From positions 1 through 64,000 of the forward strand of contig JAVVEL010000014.1 in the NCBI GenBank assembly GCA_032260385.1: a stretch of 64,000 bases of DNA. The letters run 5' to 3'. Shown one piece after another: positions 18,804-27,548 of this stretch (its first letter is position 1; every line of letters begins with the position of its first letter). The notes under the pieces were generated by a model. That model made no database searches. It was not told the DNA's origin and worked only from the letters and a program-made list of their open reading frames with translations. The stretch is from UBA9300 sp032260385 (GTDB lineage Bacteria > Bacteroidota > Bacteroidia > Bacteroidales > VadinHA17). The position numbers and the translations under genes were made by a program.

Positions 18804-19358
18804 TTATTCTTTCATCGTTAAAATCCTCAACATATCCCTTTCTAAAGACGCTTCAGGATATTCAATGATGCGTCCCAGTTCAAAATTATTTTTATAAAAG
18901 ATAAAAGTAGGCACACGCTCAATATCCAGTGACTCATAAGACGGCACCGGTGCTTCCTTGTAGGAATCAACCCCAATAAAACGGATGCGCTCCCTGTCAT
19001 AACCAAGTGTTTCAATAATTTTCATAAAGCGGGGTACTTCACGCCTGCTGTCAGGGCACCATGTTCCCATCACTACCAGTATCTCAATGCTGTCGATGCC
19101 TGCCCCTTCAATTTTGATAAAGGCTTCATCATCGAGCTCGTAATCATTGAATTCCTTGCTGAACCAGGCGTCATGGGGCTCATTCAGCAATGAATTATAG
19201 TTAAAATCACCCAGCAACCATGTTTGTGGGTCAAAATAATCAAATTCATCTTTTTCCTGGGCTGTTAAGGAAGCGGCCGTTAATATTATCAGGAGACTGG
19301 AAATTATCACATTCCTATAAATACGGACCGAATTGGTTTTAATATTTTGAGTCATCAT
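18804..19358 (-). CDS. Exported thioredoxin-fold protein with a single active-site cysteine
   Basis: A 184-residue protein with an N-terminal export signal (about 14-33, ending SLTAQ) and a thioredoxin fold. The active site reads GTWCPDSRREVPRF: the second cysteine of the usual CxxC is a serine (CPDS). The cis-proline loop is ERVPTFIFY. CxxS proteins can form mixed disulfides but cannot complete a normal dithiol-disulfide cycle alone, so a disulfide isomerase-like, binding or trapping role is more likely than oxidation. It lies 55 bases before the start of nothing on its own strand and follows mutB on the minus strand, so it may be the last gene of a mutA-mutB transcript. Confidence 0.75.
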   Translation of the reverse strand: MMTQNIKTNSVRIYRNVIISSLLIILTAASLTAQEKDEFDYFDPQTWLLGDFNYNSLLNEPHDAWFSKEFNDYELDDEAFIKIEGAGIDSIEILVVMGTWCPDSRREVPRFMKIIETLGYDRERIRFIGVDSYKEAPVPSYESLDIERVPTFIFYKNNFELGRIIEYPEASLERDMLRILTMKE

Positions 19359-19413
19359 GTTGGCAATTTACAATAAAAGGTTCAGAATGTCCAGAAAATT
19401 TATTTTAAGGTCA

Positions 19414-21567
19414 TCAGTCTATTGTCTGGAGCAATATTTCAAGTATTTTAATTGCTGCTGTTGACACTGATGTTCCCGGGCCGAAAATGGCTGCCACACC
19501 TGCATCATACAGGAATTTATAGTCCTGCACCGGTATTACACCCCCTGCAATTACCAGTATATCTTCTCTCCCATGTTTCTTCAGCTCCTCTATAACCTGA
19601 GGAATAAGTGTTTTATGACCTGCTGCCAGGCTTGAAACCCCCAGCACATGCACATCATTCTCAACCGCCTGGCGTGCCGCCTCGGCAGGTGTCTGGAACA
19701 GGGGACCAATATCAACGTCAAAGCCTATATCAGCGTAGCCGGTCGACACTACCTTAGCCCCGCGGTCATGTCCGTCCTGTCCCATCTTTGCAACCATTAT
19801 CCTGGGCTGCCGCCCTTCTTTTTCGGCAAATTGCCGGGTCATTTTACGTGCTTCCTCAAAATCTTTGTCATTCTTATATTCCGAGGAATACACACCTGAG
19901 ATTGATCGTACCACTGCTTTATACCTCCCTGCTATTTTTTCGCATGCATAAGAAATCTCGCCGAGGCTTGCTCTTTTTGCTGCAGCATCAACAGCCAGTT
20001 CGAGCAGGTTGCCACGGCCGGTCTCAGCAGCTTCTGTTAGTTTATCCAGAGCCTTCCTGCATTCATCTTCATTTCTTTCGGACTTCAATTTAGCAATTCT
20101 TTTTATTTGTGCCTCACGTACAGAGGTATTATCCACTTCCAGAATTTCCAGCGGGTCTTCCCTATCAAGGCGGTACTTATTTAATCCCACTATTATCTGG
20201 CTTCTTGAATCTATTCTTGCCTGTGCACGTGCCGATGCCTCTTCAATCCTCATCTTGGGCACCCCTGATTCAATTGCCCTGGCCATGCCTCCCAGTTCTT
20301 CCACTTCCATGATCAGATCCCAGGCCCGGTGCGTCAGCTCATGTGTCAGGCTCTCCACAAAATATGAACCCGCCCATGGATCTACGGCACGGCATATTTC
20401 CGTTTCTTCCTGCAGGTATATCTGGGTATTTCGTGCTATCCTGGCGGAGAAATCAGTGGGTAAGGCAATGGCTTCATCCAGGGCGTTGGTATGCAGGCTC
20501 TGGGTATGGCCTAGGGCTGCTGCCATGGCTTCGATGCAGGTCCTGCCGACATTATTGTAGGGATCCTGCTCCGTAAGGCTCCATCCCGAGGTTTGTGAAT
20601 GTGTCCTGAGTGCCATTGACTTCGGATTCCTGGGATTGAAGCCACTTACAATTTTTGCCCACAGCATTCTTGCCGCCCTCATCTTTGCTATCTCCATGAA
20701 GTGATTCATCCCGACAGCCCAGAAAAATGACAATCGTGGTGCAAAGGTATCGATGTCGAGCCCTGCTCCCAGTCCTGCCCTGAGGTACTCAAGGCCGTCA
20801 GCCAGGGTATATGCCAGTTCAATGTCGCAGGTAGCTCCGGCTTCCTGCATATGATAACCGGAAATGCTTATTGAATTGAAACGAGGCATTTTTTCGGAAG
20901 TGTACCTGAAGATATCGGCTATTATTCTCATTGAAAAATCCGGCGGATATATGTAGGTATTCCTAACCATAAACTCCTTCAGGATATCATTCTGTATGGT
21001 TCCTGATAAATCTTCCAGCCTTGCTCCCTGCTCAAGGGCGGCAACTATGTAAAAGGCCATAACAGGAAGCACGGCGCCATTCATGGTCATTGACACCGAC
21101 ATCTTATCAAGGGGAATCTGGTCGAACAATATTTTCATGTCAAGGATTGAATCAACAGCCACACCGGCCTTACCCACATCACCGACCACCCTCTCATGGT
21201 CTGAATCATAACCCCGGTGTGTGGCAAGATCGAAAGCCACCGACAGCCCTTTTTGTCCTGCAGCCAGGTTCCTCCTGTAAAATGCATTGGATTCTTCGGC
21301 GGTTGAAAATCCCGCGTACTGACGTATGGTCCATGGCCTCATGGCATACATGGCGGAATAGGGTCCGTGAAGAAAGGGAGGCAGTCCGGCTGCATAATCA
21401 AGATGCTCCATGCCTTCAAGATCCTTTCCTGAATAAGTTCTCTTAAGGGGTATCTTTTCCGGGGTAAGCCAATCCTTCTCTATACCCATTTTCTTCTCCC
21501 ATTCACTGAAATCAAAGTCAGCCTCTTTTCCCCTCTTAATTGCCGATTTATTAAATGATGGTCTCAT
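19414..21567 (-). CDS. mutB: Methylmalonyl-CoA mutase large (alpha) subunit
   Basis: The catalytic, B12-binding subunit that interconverts (R)-methylmalonyl-CoA and succinyl-CoA. The 717-residue protein has the TIM-barrel substrate domain (YAGFSTAEESN, IQNDILKEFMVRNTYIYPP, RTHSQTSGWSLTEQDPYNN) and a C-terminal cobalamin domain with the base-off signature GQDGHDRGAK near residue 600, whose His coordinates cobalt. It starts 8 bases after the stop of the small subunit in one operon. In fermenting Bacteroidota this enzyme works in the succinate-to-propionate route. The epimerase, decarboxylase and the MeaB chaperone are not in the window. Confidence 0.97.
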   Translation of the reverse strand: MRPSFNKSAIKRGKEADFDFSEWEKKMGIEKDWLTPEKIPLKRTYSGKDLEGMEHLDYAAGLPPFLHGPYSAMYAMRPWTIRQYAGFSTAEESNAFYRRNLAAGQKGLSVAFDLATHRGYDSDHERVVGDVGKAGVAVDSILDMKILFDQIPLDKMSVSMTMNGAVLPVMAFYIVAALEQGARLEDLSGTIQNDILKEFMVRNTYIYPPDFSMRIIADIFRYTSEKMPRFNSISISGYHMQEAGATCDIELAYTLADGLEYLRAGLGAGLDIDTFAPRLSFFWAVGMNHFMEIAKMRAARMLWAKIVSGFNPRNPKSMALRTHSQTSGWSLTEQDPYNNVGRTCIEAMAAALGHTQSLHTNALDEAIALPTDFSARIARNTQIYLQEETEICRAVDPWAGSYFVESLTHELTHRAWDLIMEVEELGGMARAIESGVPKMRIEEASARAQARIDSRSQIIVGLNKYRLDREDPLEILEVDNTSVREAQIKRIAKLKSERNEDECRKALDKLTEAAETGRGNLLELAVDAAAKRASLGEISYACEKIAGRYKAVVRSISGVYSSEYKNDKDFEEARKMTRQFAEKEGRQPRIMVAKMGQDGHDRGAKVVSTGYADIGFDVDIGPLFQTPAEAARQAVENDVHVLGVSSLAAGHKTLIPQVIEELKKHGREDILVIAGGVIPVQDYKFLYDAGVAAIFGPGTSVSTAAIKILEILLQTID

Positions 21568-21575
21568 AGCCAGCC

Positions 21576-23441
21576 TTAAAAAGATTTAGTTATGCCCAGT
21601 TCATTATTATATTCACTGAGTGTTTCCAGTAAGTTTGATCTTATACTTATAAAGTGATTAATGCCCTCGCTCCTTAGTTCGTCAATACATGCGGGCTCTC
21701 CTGCAACAACAAGTATGGATTTATTTTTCAGCAGTTTATTGCTACGGACTGCATATTCCGGGTATTCCTCATCAGAGCTGCATATTACCACAATGTCTGC
21801 TCCTGCCTCGCCTGCTGCCTGAACTCCCTCCTCCGGTGAGTCAAAACCGGTATTGTCAATAATCCTGTAACCTGCACAGCCGAAGAAGCCATTTGCAAAC
21901 TGGGCCCTTGCCTTACGCATTACGGGATTACCAATGGTTAACAGAAAGACCACAGGTGGCTTTTCCATACGGTCCACGGCCATCCGCAGGTCTTCAAACT
22001 CTTCGGCAGCCCTGAATAAGGTCAGAGGCTTCACCTCGTACTCACCTTTCTTTTCGGCAGGTCTTTGAGGTTGGTCACTCCTTATCCTGTCCCCAGCGTT
22101 GGGAAAAATATTTGTGCCAAGCAATTTTTCCTTCCTTCTCCTTATGTTTGTCTTTCTTCTGTCAGCAGTTTCCCTGACACCAGACTGTATTGTCTCTTTC
22201 TGCAGGGCAGAAAGGAAGCCTCCCTCATTTTCAACATCAACAAAGAGCTCCCAGGCATGCTCAGCTATTGACGCTGTAAGTTTTTCAATATAATAAGAGC
22301 CGGCCGAGGGGTCATTCACCTTATCAAAATGAGATTCTTCCATTAGCAGCAGCTGCTGGTTCCGTGCTATCCTTTCCGAAAATTCCGACGCTTCACTGAA
22401 AATGCTGTCAAAAGGCCGGACAGTGAGCGAATTGGTTCCACCCAGTGTTGCCGACATTGCTTCAGTCTGTGTTCTCAGCATATTCACATAGGGATCATAT
22501 ACTGTCTTATTCCATTCACTCGTAAGGGAATGAACATAGATTTTGCAGGCCTCTTTTGAACTGGGTTTATAAGCATCCACTATCCTGGCCCACAAGACCC
22601 TGGCAGCCCTCATCCTTGCTATTTCCATGAAATAATTTGATCCTATGCCGAATTTGAATCCCATTGACCTTGCAGCTATATCGGTATTTATTCCCCTGTC
22701 AGTCAGCCCGGACAGGTATTCACTGCCCATTGTAAGCGCAAATGCAAGCTCTTTTACGATTCCTGAGCCGGCATTACCAAAAGCTGCCCCGTTAATACTT
22801 ATAAGCCTGTAATTTTCAAGGTATTCGGCGCTCTTTACCAGGTCGGCAAGATAATCCATGCCATCACTGACATGTACACACAGGGTGCCATTTACCATCA
22901 GTCTCCCCAGCGGATCTGTCTCTATAGCTCCCCTGACACTGCCAGGTTTTACACCTTTCTGACGGAGGTAAGAGGCAAAAACGCCGAAAAGCTCCTTTGC
23001 CCGTCCCTCTGTGGAGAAATTGAGTTCAATGCTTTCGCAAAATATCCCCTTGAGGAGTGCATCCATAAGTCCGGGTGTGAACTCTGCTCCTTCACCGAAA
23101 ACAAAACCAAGCGACGTGACTCCCCTGTTAAGGATCTCAAGGGCTTTCCGGTTTGCTTCAACCGGATCTTTAACAATAATATCCTGCCTTACATACCACT
23201 CATTCCTGCCGGGGTAGCATCCCCTGAGGAAGGGATATTCACCCGGAGGGCTATCGATATGGGGTAAAGATTCTATGTCCTCCCTGCGGTAAAAAGGGTC
23301 CACGCTGAATCCCTCCATTGTTTTCCAGACGAGCTTCTTTTCGAAATCCTGGCCCTTAAGGTCAGCTTTCAACCTGCTCATCCATTCTTCTTTTGTTACA
23401 GGGGGAAACTGTTTAAAGAGTTTTTCTTTTTTTTCCGGCAT
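21576..23441 (-). CDS. mutA: Methylmalonyl-CoA mutase small (beta) subunit
   Basis: The 621-residue non-catalytic partner of the heterodimeric mutase. The barrel domain is kept (LRGCYPGRNEWYVRQDI, YVHSLTSEWNKTVYDPYVN, NDPSAGSYYIEKLT), but the C-terminal domain lacks the DxHxxG cobalt-binding motif: the corresponding place reads FLLTIGNPVMRKARAQF. This is the normal state of the beta subunit. It is first in the operon with mutB and has a good promoter directly upstream. Presence of two subunits rather than a homodimer fits the Bacteroides/Propionibacterium type. Confidence 0.95.
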   Translation of the reverse strand: MPEKKEKLFKQFPPVTKEEWMSRLKADLKGQDFEKKLVWKTMEGFSVDPFYRREDIESLPHIDSPPGEYPFLRGCYPGRNEWYVRQDIIVKDPVEANRKALEILNRGVTSLGFVFGEGAEFTPGLMDALLKGIFCESIELNFSTEGRAKELFGVFASYLRQKGVKPGSVRGAIETDPLGRLMVNGTLCVHVSDGMDYLADLVKSAEYLENYRLISINGAAFGNAGSGIVKELAFALTMGSEYLSGLTDRGINTDIAARSMGFKFGIGSNYFMEIARMRAARVLWARIVDAYKPSSKEACKIYVHSLTSEWNKTVYDPYVNMLRTQTEAMSATLGGTNSLTVRPFDSIFSEASEFSERIARNQQLLLMEESHFDKVNDPSAGSYYIEKLTASIAEHAWELFVDVENEGGFLSALQKETIQSGVRETADRRKTNIRRRKEKLLGTNIFPNAGDRIRSDQPQRPAEKKGEYEVKPLTLFRAAEEFEDLRMAVDRMEKPPVVFLLTIGNPVMRKARAQFANGFFGCAGYRIIDNTGFDSPEEGVQAAGEAGADIVVICSSDEEYPEYAVRSNKLLKNKSILVVAGEPACIDELRSEGINHFISIRSNLLETLSEYNNELGITKSF

Positions 23442-23466
23442 TTTCCTGTCAATGATGTTTACCGGG

Positions 23467-23500
23467 CAAAGTTAAAAGAAATAACTATGAATTAATCAAT
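23467..23500 (-). promoter_or_regulatory. Promoter of mutA-mutB (TTG-N22-TAACTTTG)
   Basis: On the minus strand an exact -7 box TAACTTTG (23474 to 23467) is preceded by TTG (23499 to 23497) with a 22-base spacer. The box ends 25 bases before the mutA start. Confidence 0.55.
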
Positions 23501-23579
23501 GCTTTTTGTCAGTCTTTCGTGAATTCCATCCACTTATGCTTGTATATGGCTCCCTCTTCACAACGATACCTTTCAGCAC

Positions 23580-23705
23580 CTAATCCTTGCCGAATTCCAT
23601 CAGGTATGCTTTTATAAAGTCGTTGAGATCACCTTTCAGCACCTAATCCTTGCCGAATTCCATCAGGTATGCTTTTATAAAGTCGTTGAGATCACCATCC
23701 AGCAC
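23580..23705 (-). repeat. 63-bp tandem duplication of the prfB 3' end
   Basis: Two adjacent 63-bp units match at 61 of 63 positions. Unit 23643-23705 is the last 20 codons plus stop of prfB; unit 23580-23642 is a copy lying after the stop. The copy is in frame (21 codons) and ends with the same MEFGKD and TAG. The sequence after the copy (from 23579 downwards on the minus strand) starts with GTGCTGAAAGGT, and the in-gene unit starts with GTGCTGGATGGT, so recombination between these imperfect 12-base repeats explains the event. Confidence 0.95.
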
Positions 23706-24732
23706 TGCCTGGACATTGCCGGTTTCATAGTTTGTTCTGAGGTCTTTTGCCATCTTATAGGGATGCAGGACATAGGATCTTATCTGTGAGCCCCATTCTA
23801 TCTTTTTCTTTTGTCCTTCTATTTTATCCTTTTCTTCCATCTGCTTCCTGAGCTCCAGCTCATAGAGGTGCGACTTAAGTATTCGCAGTGCGTTTTCCTT
23901 GTTCTTCATCTGTGAACGTGTTTCCTGATTTTCGATAACAAGGCCGGTGGGCTGATGCCGGAGACGCACCGCTGTCTCCACCTTGTTCACATTCTGTCCG
24001 CCCGCACCGCTTGACCGGAAGGTTTCCCAGGTGATATCAGAAGGATTGATTTCAATATCTATTTTTGAATCTATTACCGGCGAAACAAAAACTGATGCAA
24101 AGGTTGTCTGTCTCTTGCCCTGTGCATTGAAAGGAGATATACGCACCAGCCTGTGCACACCGTTCTCGCTTTTGAGGTATCCGTAAGCCCTCTCGCCGGT
24201 GAACTCCAGTGTAACTGATTTTACACCCACTTCGTCTCCCGGAAGAAAATCAAGTTCCCTGACCTTATAGTCATTACGCTCACCCCACCTTATATACATC
24301 CTCATGAGCATGTCAGCCCAATCGTTGCTTTCCGTCCCCCCGGCTCCGGCATTGATTTTAAGATAGGCACCAAGCTGGTCTTCCTCCCGGCGCAGCATAT
24401 TCTTCAGCTCCAGCTCTTCAACCTGCTTCAGTGCAGAAGCATAACGGTCATCAAGCTCTCCTTCCCCTGCTTCACCTTCCCGGAAGAAATCATAAATTAC
24501 CTGGAGATCATCAACGGCAGTACTCATTTCATCATACGACGACACCCAGGATTTGAGGACTGAAATTTTTTTCATCTGTTCCTCTGCCGCACCCGGGTCA
24601 TTCCAGAAATCAGGCTTCCTGGTTATAAGTTCTTCTTCCTCAATCTGTTTCTTTTTGTTATCGATGTCAAAGAAACCTCCTTAACGCATCCCGGCGTTCC
24701 ATTATATCTTTTATCTGTTCTGTAGAAACCAT
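23643..24732 (-). CDS. prfB: Peptide chain release factor 2, with programmed +1 frameshift
   Basis: Terminates translation at UGA and UAA. The gene is in two frames: codons 1-21 start at ATG 24732 (MVSTEQIKDIMERRDALRRF then Leu) and stop at an in-frame TGA (24669-24667); a +1 shift at CTT-TGA-C joins the second frame, which runs from 24668 to the TAG at 23643. The joined product is 362 residues, the usual RF2 length. Motifs: the stop-codon-reading SPF (VRISPFNAQGK) and the catalytic GGQ (GAGGQNVNKVET). GGQ is the substrate of PrmC, encoded in this window. Frameshifting rises when RF2 is scarce, giving autoregulation. Annotation from the ATG at 24575 would lose the N-terminal domain. Confidence 0.96.
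24666..24681 (-). promoter_or_regulatory. prfB +1 programmed frameshift site
   Basis: On the minus strand the site reads AGGAGGTTTCTTTGAC. The internal Shine-Dalgarno AGGAGG (24681-24676) lies three bases before the slippery CTT, and the TGA is followed by C, the weakest termination context. This is the arrangement established in E. coli prfB. Confidence 0.95.
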
Positions 24733-24748
24733 AGTTACCAGTTTTCTG

Positions 24749-24778
24749 CAAAATTAGCTTTTTGATATTGTACTCACA
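24749..24778 (-). promoter_or_regulatory. Promoter of prfB (TTG-N19-TAATTTTG)
   Basis: The minus strand has TTG (24778 to 24776), a 19-base spacer and an exact -7 box TAATTTTG (24756 to 24749), ending 16 bases before the true prfB start at 24732. This position supports the upstream start and overlaps the divergent promoter of the VanZ-like gene. Confidence 0.6.
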
Positions 24779-24795
24779 AGAATTTAGTACTTTTG
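24768..24795 (+). promoter_or_regulatory. Promoter of the VanZ-like gene
   Basis: An exact -7 box TACTTTTG (24788-24795) follows a TTG at 24768-24770 with a 17-base spacer; the box ends 19 bases before the start codon. It interleaves with the prfB promoter on the other strand. Confidence 0.5.
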
Positions 24796-24814
24796 CAATT
24801 CTATCAGACAAAAT

Positions 24815-25210
24815 ATGGGTAAATTAATAAACAAATTCAGGCCCTATGCTAGAATTTTTCTTGCCGTATGGATTGTCCTGGTTATTGTCCTTGCCATTTT
24901 ACCTGATTTGCCTGTCCCCAGGATAGGAGGCAAACAAATTCCCATCCGCCTAGATTACCCGGTTCATTTCCTTGAACACACTCTGCTCGCCTTCCTGGCT
25001 ATCATCTCTTTTGTAACAAAGCAAACACAAAAAAGAACTATATCCTTCACTTTGTATTCACTTATTCTTTTTGCCCTTACGGTTGAATTTATTCAGATAT
25101 TTCTGCCTTTTCGTTCCTTTGAGTTCCAGGAACTGGGTTTCAATATAGCAGGTATACTAATAGGAACCATAATTGCCCTTCTGTCGATCGGGGAAAAGAA
25201 ACAAAAATAA
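24815..25210 (+). CDS. VanZ-like membrane protein
   Basis: A 131-residue protein with four predicted membrane helices (about 12-30, 48-66, 73-92, 104-124). The family pattern is visible: an acidic/polar site DYPVHFLEHTLLAFL in the second helix region, then VEFIQIFLPFRSFEFQELGFNIAGILIG, of which the characteristic part is the Glu of VEFIQ followed by RSFEFQELGFN. The relatives include teicoplanin-resistance VanZ, but most members are of unknown function and this one need not concern antibiotics. It is divergent from prfB, with interleaved promoters. Confidence 0.82.
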   Translation: MGKLINKFRPYARIFLAVWIVLVIVLAILPDLPVPRIGGKQIPIRLDYPVHFLEHTLLAFLAIISFVTKQTQKRTISFTLYSLILFALTVEFIQIFLPFRSFEFQELGFNIAGILIGTIIALLSIGEKKQK

Positions 25211-25282
25211 ATTATACCTTACTGACCGGGAAATATGCACTAAAAACATATCCCTTTTCTGTCAATATTGGATCCATAAATT

Positions 25283-25290
25283 TATCTTTG
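25283..25290 (+). promoter_or_regulatory. -7 box upstream of the M20-family gene
   Basis: TATCTTTG fits the TAnnTTTG consensus exactly and ends 24 bases before the start codon. The nearest upstream TTG is only 12 bases away, so the -33 element is unclear. Confidence 0.45.
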
Positions 25291-25314
25291 GTTTACTAAT
25301 TAAAATCACCAATC

Positions 25315-26850
25315 ATGAAAGCACCAAGGCTGACCAGCACGTTAATAAGTTTTTTACTTCTAATCCCTTTTCTTTCCTCAGCACAGGAAAATATTGTTGA
25401 GGTAGCGGCTGCCAGGCTGTACAAGGAGAAAAAAACAGCCCTTCAATATCTCGAGCAGGAAAGTACGATCAACAGGTTCGGGACCATCTCGGATAAGATC
25501 TGGAGCTATGCCGAACTGGGTTTACAGGAATTTAAATCATCTGCCCTTCTTATTGAAACACTTGAGGATGAAGGCTTTGCCGTTGAGCAAAACGTAGCGG
25601 GCATGCCCACCTGTTTTGTGGCTACCTGGGGCGAAGGGAAACCGGTTATTGGTGTACTGGGCGAATTTGATGCCCTTCCCATGCTCTCACAGAAAGGCAG
25701 GGTTCCTTACAAGGATCCAGTTGTAAGAGGAGCCCCGGGCCATGGTTGCGGACACAATATGATGGGAACCGCCGGTGTGGCAACCGTTATCGCAGTTAAG
25801 AAAAGTATGGAGGAAAATAATATCAAAGGAACAATTAAATTCTTTGGTTCACCGGCTGAGGAAACTGTCATAAGCCGCCCCTACATGGTCAGGGAAGGTG
25901 TTTTTGAAGGAGTGGATGCTGTCATTGATAATCACTCCTCCGGCAACATGGCTACCGATTACGGTGTCAGCGGCAATGCTCTCATTTCAGTTATATTCAC
26001 CTTCAGTGGCAAAACTTCGCATTCTGCCGGTGCTCCCTGGGAAGGAAGAAGTGCCTTGGATGCAGTGGAAATAATGAATATCTCCGCCAATTACCTGAGA
26101 GAACACCTGCATTATACACACAGGATGCATTATGTTATAATTGAAGGAGGAGAAGCCCCGAATGTTGTTCCTGATAAAGCCTCCGTATGGTATTATGTCA
26201 GAAATACTGATGAGCGTATTGAGGAAATGTATGAGAAAATTGTAAATTGCGCCAGGGGTGCAGCCCTTGCAACAGGTACCGGGTTGGAAGAGATAAGGGT
26301 ACTTACCGGTGTTCACCAGCGGCATGCGAACCGGGGGATGGCTGAACTGATACAGTCAAATATTGAATTGCTTGGTATGCCTGACTGGACAGATGAGGAA
26401 AATGAATTTGCAAAGGCACTTCAGAAGGAGCTGGGAAGAGAAGAAAAGGGCTACCCTGAAGAGGTGTCGCCATTGAAATCACCTTCTGGAATACAGGTAG
26501 GCGGAGGATCATCGGATGTAGGTGAAGTAACACTTGTGGCCCCTACCGCCACCCTGAGGTTTCCGGCTGGCGTGCCGGGGATGATTGGTCATCACTGGTC
26601 GGCAGTGTCGGCTTACTATGGATCGGCCGCATGGAAGGGTCTCAATGCAGGGGCAAGGGTGATGGCCTCCACAGCCATTGACCTGCTGACCAAACCGCAA
26701 ATGTTGGATAAAATCAAAAATGAGTTTGAAGAATACTCAAAGGATCATCCCTATAAATCACTCCTGCCCGAAGGAGCCGAGCCTCCTCTGGACCTGAATA
26801 AGGAACTGATGGAAAAATACAGGACGCTGATGGAAGAGGCTGAAAAATAA
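25315..26850 (+). CDS. Exported M20-family amidohydrolase (AbgB-like)
   Basis: A 511-residue metal-dependent amidohydrolase of the M20D group, closest in form to the p-aminobenzoyl-glutamate hydrolase subunit B. A signal peptide (about 1-23, ending LSSAQ) predicts export. Metal-site motifs include GHGCGHNMMG, GSPAEETV and DNHSSGN, and the C-terminal GGGSSDVGEV and GMIGHHWS. The dimerisation domain lies in between (about 220-340). Likely substrates are N-acyl or peptide-like amides; the exact one cannot be told. rnhB follows after 21 bases, so the two may be co-transcribed. Confidence 0.88.
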   Translation: MKAPRLTSTLISFLLLIPFLSSAQENIVEVAAARLYKEKKTALQYLEQESTINRFGTISDKIWSYAELGLQEFKSSALLIETLEDEGFAVEQNVAGMPTCFVATWGEGKPVIGVLGEFDALPMLSQKGRVPYKDPVVRGAPGHGCGHNMMGTAGVATVIAVKKSMEENNIKGTIKFFGSPAEETVISRPYMVREGVFEGVDAVIDNHSSGNMATDYGVSGNALISVIFTFSGKTSHSAGAPWEGRSALDAVEIMNISANYLREHLHYTHRMHYVIIEGGEAPNVVPDKASVWYYVRNTDERIEEMYEKIVNCARGAALATGTGLEEIRVLTGVHQRHANRGMAELIQSNIELLGMPDWTDEENEFAKALQKELGREEKGYPEEVSPLKSPSGIQVGGGSSDVGEVTLVAPTATLRFPAGVPGMIGHHWSAVSAYYGSAAWKGLNAGARVMASTAIDLLTKPQMLDKIKNEFEEYSKDHPYKSLLPEGAEPPLDLNKELMEKYRTLMEEAEK

Positions 26851-26871
26851 AACAATTTAAAACTCAAAAAT

Positions 26872-27489
26872 ATGCTCAGATCATTTTTCAGCAGGAAATT
26901 AACAGAAGCCGGATGCGATGAAGCAGGCCGGGGAGCACTTGCCGGCCCGGTAGTGGCTGCCGCGGTAATATTGCCAAGGCGATACAGGAACGAAATCCTG
27001 AACGACTCAAAAAAACTGTCGCCCCTCCTGCGTGAAACCCTCAGGAAGGAGATTTGTGAAAAGGCCTTATCCTGGAATGTTGCAATGGTTGATAATAATG
27101 AAATAGATCAGATAAATATACTCAGGGCAACATACAAAGCCATGCACCTGGCAATAGACGGACTAAGCAGGAAACCTGAATTTTTGCTCGTCGACGGTAA
27201 TTATTTCATCCCTTTTAAAGATATCCCCTTCAAAACTATCATTGAAGGCGACGGCCAGTTCATGTCAATAGCAGCTGCATCAATACTGGCAAAAACTTAC
27301 CGTGATGAATATATGATCAAGATCCATGATGAATATCCACAGTACGGCTGGAAAAACAATAAGGGATATCCCACACCCGAACATAAAGAAGCTATTGAGA
27401 AATACGGGATTACACCCTATCACCGTAAAACATTTAACCTGGGAGATTCCCAGATGGACCTCTTTGAAGAAAAGAGCCTTGACCATTAA
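26872..27489 (+). CDS. rnhB: Ribonuclease HII
   Basis: Cleaves the RNA strand of RNA-DNA hybrids and removes single ribonucleotides from DNA. The 205-residue protein has the signature GCDEAGRGALAGPVVAAAV with the catalytic Asp16 and Glu17, a third acidic residue in LLVDGN (near 109) and the region AAASILAKTYRDEYM with the fourth. YGWKNNKGYPTPEH is the usual type 2 loop. It lies downstream of the M20 gene. The same window also has RNase HI (rnhA, 3 kb away). Confidence 0.97.
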   Translation: MLRSFFSRKLTEAGCDEAGRGALAGPVVAAAVILPRRYRNEILNDSKKLSPLLRETLRKEICEKALSWNVAMVDNNEIDQINILRATYKAMHLAIDGLSRKPEFLLVDGNYFIPFKDIPFKTIIEGDGQFMSIAAASILAKTYRDEYMIKIHDEYPQYGWKNNKGYPTPEHKEAIEKYGITPYHRKTFNLGDSQMDLFEEKSLDH

Positions 27490-27510
27490 GTTTATAAAAT
27501 AGTATATTTG
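27478..27510 (+). promoter_or_regulatory. Promoter of the S46 peptidase gene (TTG-N21-TATATTTG)
   Basis: TTG at 27479-27481, a 21-base spacer and an exact -7 box TATATTTG (27503-27510). It overlaps the end of rnhB and leaves a leader of about 30 bases. Confidence 0.6.
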
Positions 27511-27548
27511 AAGCTCAAAATATTTAAAAATTAAAAAATCAATTTTTC

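Noticed and set aside
23643..24575. prfB as a gene starting at ATG 24575
   Set aside because: The RF2 N-terminal domain continues upstream in two frames joined by a canonical CTT-TGA-C shift site; the true start is 24732.
24666..24681. The frame break in prfB as a sequencing error or pseudogene
   Set aside because: The internal Shine-Dalgarno, slip codon and TGA-C context are all present and spaced as in known RF2 genes.
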